Notes under the pieces: model-generated
Databases searched by the model: none
Seen by the model: the letters and a program-made list of their open reading frames with translations, nothing else
What the model was told of the DNA's origin: nothing
Origin: JAHBXE01 sp044222195
GTDB taxonomy: Bacteria; Planctomycetota; Phycisphaerae; Phycisphaerales; UBA1924
Assembly (NCBI GenBank): GCA_044222195.1
Contig: JBGANS010000005.1
Span: 186,001-250,000 of the forward strand
DNA: 64,000 nt
Direction: 5' to 3'
Made by a program: the position numbers and the translations under genes
Part shown: piece after piece, positions 15,677 to 24,631 of the stretch
Layout: every line of letters begins with the position of its first letter
How positions within the stretch are numbered: the stretch's first letter is position 1

Positions 15677-18574
15677 ATGGGTCACACTGCGCGCCGTTCC
15701 CCCCAGGCCTCCCAGGGCCTTTCCATCGGGAAGCTCCTCTTCACCGTCGCCCTCACGGCACTGACCGCCTTCACGCTGGTCAGCCTCGCCACCCACTCCG
15801 CCTCGGATGCGCCCTCTCACACCGTCTGGCCCCCCTCGAGCCCCGTCCACAACCTCTGCGGCCCCGCCGGCGCCTGGGTCGCCTACCAGGGAACACGGCT
15901 CCTGGGCGTCGCCGTCTGGGTCATCGCCCTCGCGCTCACTCTGCAAACCGTCCTCGCTTGGCTCGGTAAGCGGATCGGCCTCGTCGCCGTTCGCATGGTC
16001 GGCGTGGTCATGCTCTCCGTCTCCTTCGCAGGCCTCATCGCGATGATCTCCCCAGGCGTGGACCGGACGGACCTTGCCGGCAACGTCGTCGGCCAGTCCG
16101 TTTCGCACGAACTCTGGATCCGCTTCGGAACCGTCGGCGCCTCGGTCTGGCTCCTCCTCCTCGGATTCATCGGCGCCATTGTCACGTTCGACAAGTGGCT
16201 CGTGATCGTTCCCGCCTGGGTCGTCGGTGTCGGCGGCCCCGTCGCCAAGCGTCTCGGCGCCGCGGCCGGATCAACCGCCGGCGGCGCTCTCCAACTCGGC
16301 GGCCGAATCGGTGGGGGCCTCGCCGCGGGATTGTCCCCGCTCGTCAAGGGCAAGGACCCCGTCCAGGTCCGCCTCAACGATGTGGACGACGATCCTGAAA
16401 TGGCCCAGTCCAAGTCGCGCCGCAAGAAGCCCGTCGTCGATGACGACGATCAGGAAGACCTCATCAAGGTCGTCAAGGGTGAAGAGGTTGAGGACGCCGA
16501 CGAGGCGGATGAAGAAGCCCCAGCCCCCAAGCGCCGCAAGAAGGCCGCGCCGGTCGACGAGTCCGAAAGCGACGACGAGGCGCCCGCCAGATCCGAGCCC
16601 AAGTCCGAGCCCAAAGCCGAATCCAAGTCCGAATCCAAGTCTCGCGCCAAGAGCGCGCCCGATGACGACGAGACGGAACCGGATTCCGCCGTCACCCCCG
16701 AAGACGTCGACGACAGCGACCTCCCCGGCGCTCCCCAGGTGTTCGACCCCGATGCCCTGCGCGAAAAGATCGCCAAGCTGCCCATCGCCTTCGGCGCCCA
16801 GAACAAGCAGATCGCGACCGAGGAGGACCTCCGCGACCTCCAGAACGTCGCCGACATGCCCGGGTACAAGTTCCCCGGTCTCGATCTTCTCGCGGCACCG
16901 GAGGAAAACTTCTCCGCGACTCTCGAGGAGTACGTCCGCGACCAGGCTCAGGCTCTCGAGGCCGCGCTCCAGCAGTACAAGATCGACGGCCACGTCGTCG
17001 GTATCGAGTCCGGCCCGGTCATCACGCTCTACCACCTCAGCCTCGCGCCGGGCATGAAGGTCTCGCAGCTCCAGACCGTCGCGAGCGACATCGCCCGCGC
17101 GCTCAAGAGCGTCAACATCCGCATCGTGCCGAACATGGTCGGGCGTGACACCGTCGGCATCGAAGTCCCCAATACGACCAAAGAGAAGGTCCGCCTCAAG
17201 GAGTTGATGTCCAACTCCGAGGCCTTCGCCAAGATGAAGCTGCCGATGTTCCTCGGCAAGGACGCCTCCGGCGAGCCGCTGATCGCCGACCTCGCCGCCA
17301 TGCCGCACATGCTCATCGCCGGCACCACCGGCTCGGGCAAGTCAGTGTGCATGAACACGATCATCATGGGCTTCCTCTACACGAAGAAACCCAACGAGCT
17401 CAAGCTCGTCCTCGTCGACCCCAAGATGGTCGAAATGTCCCAGTTCAAGGACATCCCGCATCTCATGTGCCCCGTGGTCACCGAGATGTCCCGCGCCGCG
17501 GCCATCCTCGAGTGGGCGTGCACCAAGATGGATGAGCGCTACGAGCTTCTCTCCGAGGCCGGCTGCCGCGATCTGGCGGCGTACAACGACCTGCCCTGGG
17601 AGGAGCTCCGGGCCCGTTTCAACCCGCAGACGCCGGAGGAAGAAGCCCGCATCCCCCGCAAGCTGCCTTACATGGTCTTCGTCATCGACGAACTCGCCGA
17701 CCTCATCATCACCAACAAGGACGTCGAAGGCTCGATCATCCGCATCGCCCAGAAAGCGCGGGCCGTCGGCATCCACCTCATCCTCGCGACGCAGCGCCCG
17801 CAGGCCAACGTCGTCACCGGTCTCATCAAGTCCAACATGCCCTGCCGCGTCTGCTTCAAGGTCGCTTCCGGCATGGACTCGCGCATCGTGCTCGACCAGA
17901 AGGGCGGCGAACTCCTCCTCGGCCAGGGCGACATGCTCTATCTCTCACCCCGCACGAGCAAGCTCGTCCGCGCCCAGGGCACGCTCGTCGACGACGGCGA
18001 GGCCCGCGCCGTGGTCCGCTTCATGCGCGACGTCGCCACGCCCAGCTTCGAGCGCCAGCTCATGACGCTGCGCAAGATGGATTCCGATGAAGAGCGCATC
18101 GTCCAGAGCGAGAACAACTCCTCCGCCTCCCTCGCCGCCGCGCAGGAAGACCCGATGTTCAACCGCGCCGTGGAGATCGTTCTCGAAACCCAGCGCGGCA
18201 GCGTCTCGCTCCTCCAGCGGCGCCTCGCCATCGGCTACACCCGCGCCAGCCGCCTGATCGACCTCATGGGCATCGCCGGCATCCTCGGCGAGCACAAGGG
18301 CTCCGTCGCCCGCGAGGTCCAGATCAGCATCGAAGAATGGGAGGCCATGAAGAAGCAGGCCGAGGCCGACCTCGCCGCCATGCAGGCCGCCGGCACCGCG
18401 CCACAGCCCAAGCTCTTCCCCGATGAACCCGCCGGTCCCGACGTTGCCGCCAACGACACCGCCGAAGCCACCGCGGTCATCGACCAGAGCGAAGAGTTCA
18501 GCCAGATCGAGGAAGACTCTCGGGATGAGTTTCCGGATGCCTTTCAGAACGACGAGTCACGCCGCGAGGGCTAG
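15677..18574 (+). CDS. ftsK: DNA translocase FtsK/SpoIIIE
   Basis: 965 residues from ATG 15677. The N-terminus (about 20-190) holds four membrane segments that anchor it at the division septum. A long acidic, Lys/Glu/Asp/Ser-rich linker spans about 235-360. The motor domain has Walker A AGTTGSGKSV (about residue 547), the LVLVDPKMVEMSQF segment, Walker B MVFVIDELADLI (about 666) and the RPQANVVTGLIKSNMPCRV motif. The C-terminal gamma winged helix (about 825-890, LLQRRLAIGYTRASRLIDLM) would read KOPS-like sites. FtsK pumps DNA toward the terminus during division and activates dimer resolution. All parts are present. Confidence 0.95.
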   Translation: MGHTARRSPQASQGLSIGKLLFTVALTALTAFTLVSLATHSASDAPSHTVWPPSSPVHNLCGPAGAWVAYQGTRLLGVAVWVIALALTLQTVLAWLGKRIGLVAVRMVGVVMLSVSFAGLIAMISPGVDRTDLAGNVVGQSVSHELWIRFGTVGASVWLLLLGFIGAIVTFDKWLVIVPAWVVGVGGPVAKRLGAAAGSTAGGALQLGGRIGGGLAAGLSPLVKGKDPVQVRLNDVDDDPEMAQSKSRRKKPVVDDDDQEDLIKVVKGEEVEDADEADEEAPAPKRRKKAAPVDESESDDEAPARSEPKSEPKAESKSESKSRAKSAPDDDETEPDSAVTPEDVDDSDLPGAPQVFDPDALREKIAKLPIAFGAQNKQIATEEDLRDLQNVADMPGYKFPGLDLLAAPEENFSATLEEYVRDQAQALEAALQQYKIDGHVVGIESGPVITLYHLSLAPGMKVSQLQTVASDIARALKSVNIRIVPNMVGRDTVGIEVPNTTKEKVRLKELMSNSEAFAKMKLPMFLGKDASGEPLIADLAAMPHMLIAGTTGSGKSVCMNTIIMGFLYTKKPNELKLVLVDPKMVEMSQFKDIPHLMCPVVTEMSRAAAILEWACTKMDERYELLSEAGCRDLAAYNDLPWEELRARFNPQTPEEEARIPRKLPYMVFVIDELADLIITNKDVEGSIIRIAQKARAVGIHLILATQRPQANVVTGLIKSNMPCRVCFKVASGMDSRIVLDQKGGELLLGQGDMLYLSPRTSKLVRAQGTLVDDGEARAVVRFMRDVATPSFERQLMTLRKMDSDEERIVQSENNSSASLAAAQEDPMFNRAVEIVLETQRGSVSLLQRRLAIGYTRASRLIDLMGIAGILGEHKGSVAREVQISIEEWEAMKKQAEADLAAMQAAGTAPQPKLFPDEPAGPDVAANDTAEATAVIDQSEEFSQIEEDSRDEFPDAFQNDESRREG

Positions 18575-18742
18575 CACTCCGCACCCTCCGCCCCGCTCCG
18601 AACCGGCCCCAAGCCATCCGTAACGCACCGACGGCTTCGGGCGTATCACGCCGGAGTCGGCGCTGAAACCGCCGCCAAACAACCCCCATATACTCGCTGC
18701 CCACCAGAACAAACCTGCACCCATAGGCAGAAAGGATTCCGA

Positions 18743-20467
18743 ATGATCCGTCGTCCCCGTGTCCTGGCCTACGCCGCCGCGGCGTTGTCCATGCTCGTCG
18801 CCCCCGCGTTCGGGCAAGTCCCCGCCGCTCTGGATCGCATCCCGAGCGACGCCGCGGTCGCCATCTCCGTCAAGGACATGGGCAAGCTCAAGGCTGGAAT
18901 CGAAAGCCTCGCCAAGGCCCTCGGCGTTCCCGCGGCCGAGATGGAAGGCCTCATGAAGCTCGACGGAGTCCTCAAGATGCAGGGCGCTGATGCCTCCGGC
19001 TCGGCCGCCATCGGCATCATGGGCTTCGACGGTGAAGAGCCCGACGCGGTCGCCGTCATCCCCGTGCGCGACTACGCGGCGTTCGTCAAGAACTTCGGCG
19101 GCACCGGCGCCGGCGTTGAAGAACTCAAGCTCGATGAGAAGCCCGTGTTCGTCAAGAACCTCGAAGGCGGGTTCGCCGCCGCGGGCCCGAACAAGGAGCT
19201 TGTTGAGAAGTTCGGCGGCAAGACGGGCAATGCCAAGGGCCACGAGGCGCTCATGGGCGCGGCGGGCAAGGCGATATCCGCCACCAGCGACGTCATCATC
19301 GTCGCAAACATTTCCAAGCTCGGCGACAAGATCAAGGAAGGCCTCCAGGGAATCAAGGACTCGATGGGCATGGCCATGATGATGGCCGGCCAGGACGTCG
19401 ACATGACGTTCCTGGACACGTTCACCGACACGTTCGTCCGCGATGCTTCCGCCGGCGTCATCGGGTTCAAAGTCTCCGAGGCCGGTGTGACCATGGACCT
19501 CGCCGCCCAGTTCAAGGAAGGCACCGAATACGCCGGCTACTTCAACGGCAAGGGCAACGCCAAGGGCCTCATGGCCACCCTGCCCAACCAGCCCATCCTC
19601 TTCGCCATGGCGATGGACGCCAGCAGCCCCGGTCTCCGCACGCTCATCGGCAACATGCAGAAGTTCGCGGCCAAGATGCAGCCCAAGGAGGGTGGGGCCA
19701 ACAACCCCGGGATGTTCCCCGCCAACTGGACCGAGCAGGCCGACGGCATGGCCTTCCAGATCGGAAACTCCCCGGCCCCGATCGGCGGCCTCTTCCTCAA
19801 CACCGTCGCCTACATCAAGACCTCCAAGCCCGACGAAGTGGTCAAGACCATGAAAGAAGGACTGACCGGCGCCAACGGCAAGACCATCGATGGCATGACC
19901 TACACGACCTCCTACCAGGAAGGCGCCAAAGCCGGGGATCTCACGGTCGACGCCTGGTCCATGAAGATGGCCGCCGACCCGGAAGATCCCCACGCCCAGC
20001 AGATCGGCCAGGTCTACGGCATGCTCTTTGGGCCCGGCGGCCTTAACGGGTACTCGCTCAAGTCCGACGGCGGCGTGGTCGTCACCTATGCCAAGAACTC
20101 CGAGCTCCTGGGTAAGGCAGTCGCCTCAGTCAAGGGCGGCGACAACCTGCTGGCCGATCCGGACGTCAAGGCCATCGCGGTATCCCTTCCCGAGGACCGG
20201 TCCTTTGAGGCCTACGTCGGCGTCAAGAGCCTTATGGAAATCATGATCAACGTCGCGGGAATGATGGGAATGGCAGCCAACATCAACGTTCCGGACCAGA
20301 TCCCGCCCGTGGGAATGAGCGCCACCACCAACGGCGGCGGCTTCCGCATGACCTTTGTTATCCCGACCAAGGTCATGACCTCCGTCAAGTCCGTCGTCGA
20401 TGCCCTCGATCAGGGCCGCGGCGGCGGGGATGAAGAAAAGCCCGACGCTGGACAACTGAAGTTTTGA
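18743..20467 (+). CDS. Secreted protein of unknown function (DUF3352-like)
   Basis: 574 residues. Signal peptide MIRRPRVLAYAAAALSMLVAPAFGQ; GAAAGGA lies 8 bases before the ATG. The mature protein begins PAALDRIPSDAAVAISVKDMGKLKAGIESL, which resembles DUF3352-type proteins (alternating beta and helix, 'dAavavsv.d...l' starts). Two similar halves are likely, since the Gly/Met/Lys-rich composition continues throughout. No catalytic motif was seen. It stands alone, with a TATACT-type -10 element about 50 bp upstream and a strong hairpin terminator just downstream. Assignment to DUF3352 is tentative. Confidence 0.65.
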   Translation: MIRRPRVLAYAAAALSMLVAPAFGQVPAALDRIPSDAAVAISVKDMGKLKAGIESLAKALGVPAAEMEGLMKLDGVLKMQGADASGSAAIGIMGFDGEEPDAVAVIPVRDYAAFVKNFGGTGAGVEELKLDEKPVFVKNLEGGFAAAGPNKELVEKFGGKTGNAKGHEALMGAAGKAISATSDVIIVANISKLGDKIKEGLQGIKDSMGMAMMMAGQDVDMTFLDTFTDTFVRDASAGVIGFKVSEAGVTMDLAAQFKEGTEYAGYFNGKGNAKGLMATLPNQPILFAMAMDASSPGLRTLIGNMQKFAAKMQPKEGGANNPGMFPANWTEQADGMAFQIGNSPAPIGGLFLNTVAYIKTSKPDEVVKTMKEGLTGANGKTIDGMTYTTSYQEGAKAGDLTVDAWSMKMAADPEDPHAQQIGQVYGMLFGPGGLNGYSLKSDGGVVVTYAKNSELLGKAVASVKGGDNLLADPDVKAIAVSLPEDRSFEAYVGVKSLMEIMINVAGMMGMAANINVPDQIPPVGMSATTNGGGFRMTFVIPTKVMTSVKSVVDALDQGRGGGDEEKPDAGQLKF

Positions 20468-20502
20468 CGGTATAGTGAGTGCTCTTAGACCAGCCCCCCC
20501 CT

Positions 20503-20543
20503 GCGGGCCCGCGTGCCAACGGCCACGGGCCCGCTTCTTTTTT
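20503..20543 (+). terminator. Rho-independent terminator
   Basis: A 9-bp perfect GC stem, GCGGGCCCG (20503-20511) with CGGGCCCGC (20526-20534), is followed directly by TTCTTTTTT. It lies 36 bp after the stop of the secreted DUF3352-like gene and is the clearest intrinsic terminator in the first half of the window. Confidence 0.85.
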
Positions 20544-20628
20544 ACACTGTGAATCCTCGCTTTCGCAGGGGTTTCACGGTGTTCCGACGGCTCGGCGGCA
20601 CCGCTCTCGCGCACCGTATTCTCACTCA

Positions 20629-21492
20629 ATGCCTTCCTGGATTCTCTCATCCACGCGGTCCCTCTCCCTCGACCGTCCACGCATTGTCGCGATCCTCAAT
20701 CTCACGCCTGACAGCTTCCACGACGGCGGCCTGATCACTTCCGCGCAAGACGCCCTCGCCGCCGCCCGGCGAGCCGTCGACGGCGGCGCCGATGTCCTCG
20801 ACCTCGGCGGCGAGTCCACCCGCCCCGGCGCCCCCGCGGTTCCCGCGCAAACCCAGTTGAGCCGCCTCCTGCCGGCGATCGCCGCCATCCGCTCCGAGCT
20901 GGACACGCCAATCACGATCGACACCACCAGCGCCGAAGTCGCCCGCGCGTGCCTGGGCGCCGGCGCCGACGCCGTCAACGACACCTCCGCCGGGCGGGAC
21001 GATCCCGACATGCTCCCGCTCATCGCCGGCGGCCGGCGAGGCGTCATCCTGATGCACCGCCTGCGCAAGCCCGCGCTCGACTCATACTCCGATCAGTACA
21101 CACAAGCCCCGAACTACGTCGACGTCGTCGCCCACGTCCGCGAGTTCTTGTCTGTCCGCGCAGCCGCGGCGATCAGCGCCGGCGTTTCCCGCGAATCCGT
21201 AGTTCTCGATCCCGGCCTCGGCTTTGGGAAGACGGTCGAGCAGAACCTGGAACTGATCCGCCGCACGCGGGAGTTCACCGAGCTCGGCTTTCCGGTGTTG
21301 AGCGGGCTCTCCCGAAAGAGCTTTGTGGGCCGTGCCCAGGGGCTTGAGGAATCGACCCCGGCTCAGCGACTGCCCGGGACGATCGCCCTCTCCGTCGCGC
21401 ACTATCACGCCGGGGCCCGGCTCTTCCGCGTGCACGATGTAGCCCCGATCGCCCAGGCCCTGCACGCCGCTGCCGCCACCCTGCTAACTTGA
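20629..21492 (+). CDS. folP: Dihydropteroate synthase
   Basis: 287 residues from ATG 20629; upstream in-frame codons run through the terminator region and are not plausible coding sequence. It condenses p-aminobenzoate with hydroxymethyl-dihydropterin diphosphate in folate synthesis. Family motifs are ILNLTPDSFHDGG near residue 25, DLGGESTRPGA near 60, the ITIDTTSAEVARACL and AVNDTSAGRDDPDML strands, VVLDPGLGFGKT, and the late LSGLSRKSFVG segment. The barrel is complete and of normal length. No other folate genes are adjacent. Confidence 0.94.
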   Translation: MPSWILSSTRSLSLDRPRIVAILNLTPDSFHDGGLITSAQDALAAARRAVDGGADVLDLGGESTRPGAPAVPAQTQLSRLLPAIAAIRSELDTPITIDTTSAEVARACLGAGADAVNDTSAGRDDPDMLPLIAGGRRGVILMHRLRKPALDSYSDQYTQAPNYVDVVAHVREFLSVRAAAAISAGVSRESVVLDPGLGFGKTVEQNLELIRRTREFTELGFPVLSGLSRKSFVGRAQGLEESTPAQRLPGTIALSVAHYHAGARLFRVHDVAPIAQALHAAAATLLT

Positions 21493-21500
21493 CAGTCCCT

Positions 21501-21533
21501 CTGTGCAGGCACCGGCCCTGCGGGGCTGCACAG
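21501..21533 (+). terminator. Hairpin after folP (possible terminator)
   Basis: CTGTGCAG (21501-21508) pairs perfectly with CTGCACAG (21526-21533) around a GC-rich loop, 9 bp after the folP stop. There is no following T-run, so it may be a weak terminator or an mRNA-end stabiliser. Confidence 0.4.
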
Positions 21534-21662
21534 TCGGTTGTGGCGGCACACCGCTTGCCGTTCTTTCGAGAGTCTGTTCGCCGCGGGGTGGTCCCGGAGT
21601 GTTGATTCCGTCCCCGCCAGGCGGGTCCTAGAGTTTCGCCCGAACCTTTCTCAGGAGTTCCA

Positions 21663-21995
21663 ATGGCCAGCGCCAACGTCAAAGAGTTCACGGATGCGAA
21701 CTTCGAGGCCGAAGTGGTCAAGTCGTCTACGCCTGTTCTCGTCGACTTCTGGGCCGAGTGGTGCATGCCCTGCCGCATGCTCACCCCGACGATCGACGCG
21801 GTCGCGGCGGAGTTTGCAGGCAAAGTCAAGGTCGGCAAGGTCGATACCGACGCCAACCGGAACGTCGCCATGCGATTCCAGATCAACGCCATCCCCACGG
21901 TCATCCTGTTCAAGGACGGCCAGGTCAAGAAGAAGTTCGTGGGCCTGACCAGCAAGGACGACATCACCCGCGCCCTCAACGACGTCGCTCAATAA
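21663..21995 (+). CDS. trxA: Thioredoxin with CMPC active site
   Basis: 110 residues, preceded by CAGGAG. This is a classical cytosolic thioredoxin: VLVDFWAEWCMPCRMLTPTID near residues 25-45, the cis-Pro loop NAIPTVILFKDG, and a normal C-terminal helix. It would reduce protein disulfides using thioredoxin reductase. The active site is Cys34-Met-Pro-Cys37, where most family members have Cys-Gly-Pro-Cys; the dipeptide between the cysteines sets redox potential, so this variant may differ in reactivity. It precedes a Gfo/Idh/MocA gene by 10 bp and is probably co-transcribed with it. Confidence 0.92.
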   Translation: MASANVKEFTDANFEAEVVKSSTPVLVDFWAEWCMPCRMLTPTIDAVAAEFAGKVKVGKVDTDANRNVAMRFQINAIPTVILFKDGQVKKKFVGLTSKDDITRALNDVAQ

Positions 21996-22005
21996 GGGCC
22001 GGCTC

Positions 22006-23079
22006 ATGTCGACCACCGCACGTGCCCACCGCTTTGAAGGCCGCAAGATCCGGTGCGGCGCCATCGGCGTCGGCCGCATGGGGCGCCACCACGCCCGCGT
22101 CTACGCGACGCTCCCCGAGTGCGAACTCGTCGGTGTCGTCGACGCGGACAAGGACCGGGGCGAGGCCGTCGCGGCCAAGCACAACTGCCGCCGCTTCGAT
22201 CGCGTCGACCAGCTTATTGACGTGGGTGTCGACGTCGCCTCCGTCGCTGTCCCGACCACCGCCCACCACGCCGTCGCGGAGGCCCTGCTTACCGCAAAGG
22301 TCGCCTGCCTCGTCGAAAAGCCGCTGGCCGGGGACGCCAACACCGCCCGCGCCATCAAGGAACTCTCCGAGCGCACCGGCACGGTCCTCATGGTCGGCCA
22401 CATCGAACGCTTCAACCCGATCATGCGGGCGATGCAGCAATCGACCCGCAACGGCCTCGAGATCGTCCCCCGGTTCATCCAGGTTCACCGTGTTTCTCCG
22501 ATGACCTTCCGCTCGGTCGATGTCGGCGTCGTGATGGACATGATGATCCACGACCTCGACGTCGTCCTGATGCTCATGGGCGGGCGCGAGCCCGACAAGA
22601 TCCAGGCCGCCGGTGTCTCGGTCATCACCCAGCACGAGGACATCTGCAACGCCTGGCTCGAGTTCCACACGCCCCGCGGCATGTGCGTGGCCAACATGTC
22701 CGCCAGCCGCCTGGCGCTCAAGACCGAGCGAGTCACCCGTATCACCGGCGAGAACGGCTACATCAAGCTCGACTACGCCACCAAGGCCGGCACCATCATC
22801 CGTCGCCGCGCCAACGAACTCCAGATGGTCGAAATCCGAGAGCAGCTCCGCAAGGGCGCCGACCTGACCAGCCTCAACTGGCAGGAACTGGTCAACGTCG
22901 AACCCCTGATGATCGACGATGCCGAGCCGATCGTCATGGAAATCAAGAGCTTCCTGGAAGCGGTCAAAACAGGCGACCGTCCCGAAATCGATGCGGAAGC
23001 GGGCTTTGCCAACGTCCGTACCGCCGAGCGCATTGTGAAGGCGATCAAAGAAGCCGCCAAGGTCCAGCCCCGCCTCTAG
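22006..23079 (+). CDS. Gfo/Idh/MocA family oxidoreductase
   Basis: 357 residues. The N-terminal Rossmann fold is clear (IRCGAIGVGRMGRHHARVYA, then VGVVDADKDRGE). The EKPLAGD motif carries the conserved Lys of the family, and the C-terminal alpha/beta domain includes MIHDLDVVLMLMG with the conserved His/Asp. These enzymes act on sugars, sugar acids, inositols or related compounds with NAD(P). Substrate cannot be assigned from motifs. It is ten bases after the thioredoxin gene and about 140 bp before the S1-repeat gene. Confidence 0.88.
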   Translation: MSTTARAHRFEGRKIRCGAIGVGRMGRHHARVYATLPECELVGVVDADKDRGEAVAAKHNCRRFDRVDQLIDVGVDVASVAVPTTAHHAVAEALLTAKVACLVEKPLAGDANTARAIKELSERTGTVLMVGHIERFNPIMRAMQQSTRNGLEIVPRFIQVHRVSPMTFRSVDVGVVMDMMIHDLDVVLMLMGGREPDKIQAAGVSVITQHEDICNAWLEFHTPRGMCVANMSASRLALKTERVTRITGENGYIKLDYATKAGTIIRRRANELQMVEIREQLRKGADLTSLNWQELVNVEPLMIDDAEPIVMEIKSFLEAVKTGDRPEIDAEAGFANVRTAERIVKAIKEAAKVQPRL

Positions 23080-23217
23080 AAGGCCGAATTCCCTTAGGCC
23101 GTCCTCCCCGCCTTCCACGCGCCTTGACGCCCCAAATGCGGTAAACTAGCCCCACGGTGGTTGTCGCGCGGCCGCGTGCGGCCGGTTTCCCAGGTGGTCC
23201 CAGAGGTCCGATCCCCA

Positions 23218-24573
23218 ATGTCTTCATCGCCCGAACAGCTCGGCGCGCCCAGCGGCGCTCCTACGCCCGCCTCGTCCCCTTCCAGTGGCCGACGCGACTC
23301 GCTCCACAGTCTTGGCTCTCCCGCCCTCGGCGACGACATGTCCGCCGAGATCGACGCGGCGATGAACGCCTCAATGAACGCCGCGCCCAAGCCCGCGCCG
23401 CAATCCAAGGCGCCGGCGATCCGCGGCCCCCGGGTTGTCCAGGCCGGGCGCGAGAAGCGGCCGGGCAAGGTCGTCGCCGTCGGTCCGACCGACATTTTCG
23501 TGGAGTTCGGTCCGAAGGACCTGGGTGTCGTCCCGCGGATCCAGTACACCGATGCCGACCTGCCCAAAGTGGGGGACGTCATCGAAGTCGTCGTCGACCA
23601 TCGCGACGGCGACGGTCTGCTCGTCTGCTCCCGCCCCGGCTCGGTCCAGAAAGCCGCCTGGGAAAGCCTGGAGCCCGGCCAGACAGTTGATGCCAAGGTC
23701 GTCGGAGTGAACAAAGGCGGCCTCGAGCTCGAAGTCGCCAGCCACCGCGCGTTCATGCCCGCCGGCCAGGTCGCTATCGATCACATCGCCGATCTCTCCG
23801 TGTTCGTCGGCGAAAAAGTCACGTGCGAAGTCGTACGCGTTGATCGCGCCGGCCGCGGCAACATCATCCTCTCGCGCCGCGAGGTTCTCCTCAAGCAGCG
23901 CAAGGAAGAGGCCGAGAAGCTCAAGGCCACGCTTGCCGAGGGCCAGGTCGTCGAGGGCACGGCCCGCAAGATCATGCCCTTTGGCGTCTTTGTCGATCTC
24001 GGCGGCGTTGACGGTCTCGTCCACGTTTCCGACCTCACGCACGACCGCATCGGCCACGGCGAGAAGTTCATCCAGCGTTACGTCAAGGAAGGCGAAAAGG
24101 TCCGCTGCCAGATCCTCAAGATCGACTGGGAGGCGGGCCGCCTCTCGCTCGGCATGAAGCAGATCCAGGCCGACCCCTTCGCGACCGCCGCGAGCGAGAT
24201 CACCGAGGGCGCCGAGATCAACGGGCGCGTCACCAAGCTCGCCGAGTTCGGCGCGTTTGTCGAAATCTCCCCCGGAGTCGAGGGCCTGGTGCACATCTCC
24301 GAGCTGGCCTGGCGCCGCATCGGCAAGGTCGAAGAGGTCCTGAAGCCAGACGAAGTCGTCAAGGCCAAGGTCCTCAAGATCGACCCCGAGACCCGCCGCA
24401 TTTCACTCTCGATCAAGGCCCTGCTCCCCCCGCCCGAGCGTCCCGCGTTCAAGGGCAAGGGCGGCAAGGACAAGGACACGCGCACACCCGAGCAGATTCT
24501 CAAGGTCTCGCCGGAGCTGCGCCGCCTGCGCGAGAAGTTCGGGCAGCAGAACCTCAAGGGCGGCATCGGTTAA
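23218..24573 (+). CDS. S1 RNA-binding domain protein (ribosomal protein S1-like)
   Basis: 451 residues from ATG 23218, the last bases before the obvious low-complexity N-terminus. After about 65 Ser/Ala/Pro-rich residues come four S1 beta-barrel repeats: about 70-135 (KRPGKVVAVGPTDIFVEFG), 145-235 (GQTVDAKVVGVNKGGLELEV), 240-320 (GQVVEGTARKIMPFGVFVDL, DGLVHVSDLTHDRIG) and 325-405 (INGRVTKLAEFGAFVEI, EGLVHISELAWRRIG). A short basic tail ends the protein. This matches reduced ribosomal protein S1-type proteins that help initiate translation on structured mRNAs. Confidence 0.88.
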   Translation: MSSSPEQLGAPSGAPTPASSPSSGRRDSLHSLGSPALGDDMSAEIDAAMNASMNAAPKPAPQSKAPAIRGPRVVQAGREKRPGKVVAVGPTDIFVEFGPKDLGVVPRIQYTDADLPKVGDVIEVVVDHRDGDGLLVCSRPGSVQKAAWESLEPGQTVDAKVVGVNKGGLELEVASHRAFMPAGQVAIDHIADLSVFVGEKVTCEVVRVDRAGRGNIILSRREVLLKQRKEEAEKLKATLAEGQVVEGTARKIMPFGVFVDLGGVDGLVHVSDLTHDRIGHGEKFIQRYVKEGEKVRCQILKIDWEAGRLSLGMKQIQADPFATAASEITEGAEINGRVTKLAEFGAFVEISPGVEGLVHISELAWRRIGKVEEVLKPDEVVKAKVLKIDPETRRISLSIKALLPPPERPAFKGKGGKDKDTRTPEQILKVSPELRRLREKFGQQNLKGGIG

Positions 24574-24631
24574 CTCGGCGCAACGCCCGGACACTCTTCC
24601 CAAACTCGTCGGCCATACCCTTCCCGGCCTG

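Noticed and set aside
23124..23147. TTGACG and TAAACT as a promoter for the S1-repeat gene
   Set aside because: The spacer is only 12 bp, too short for a sigma-70-type promoter.
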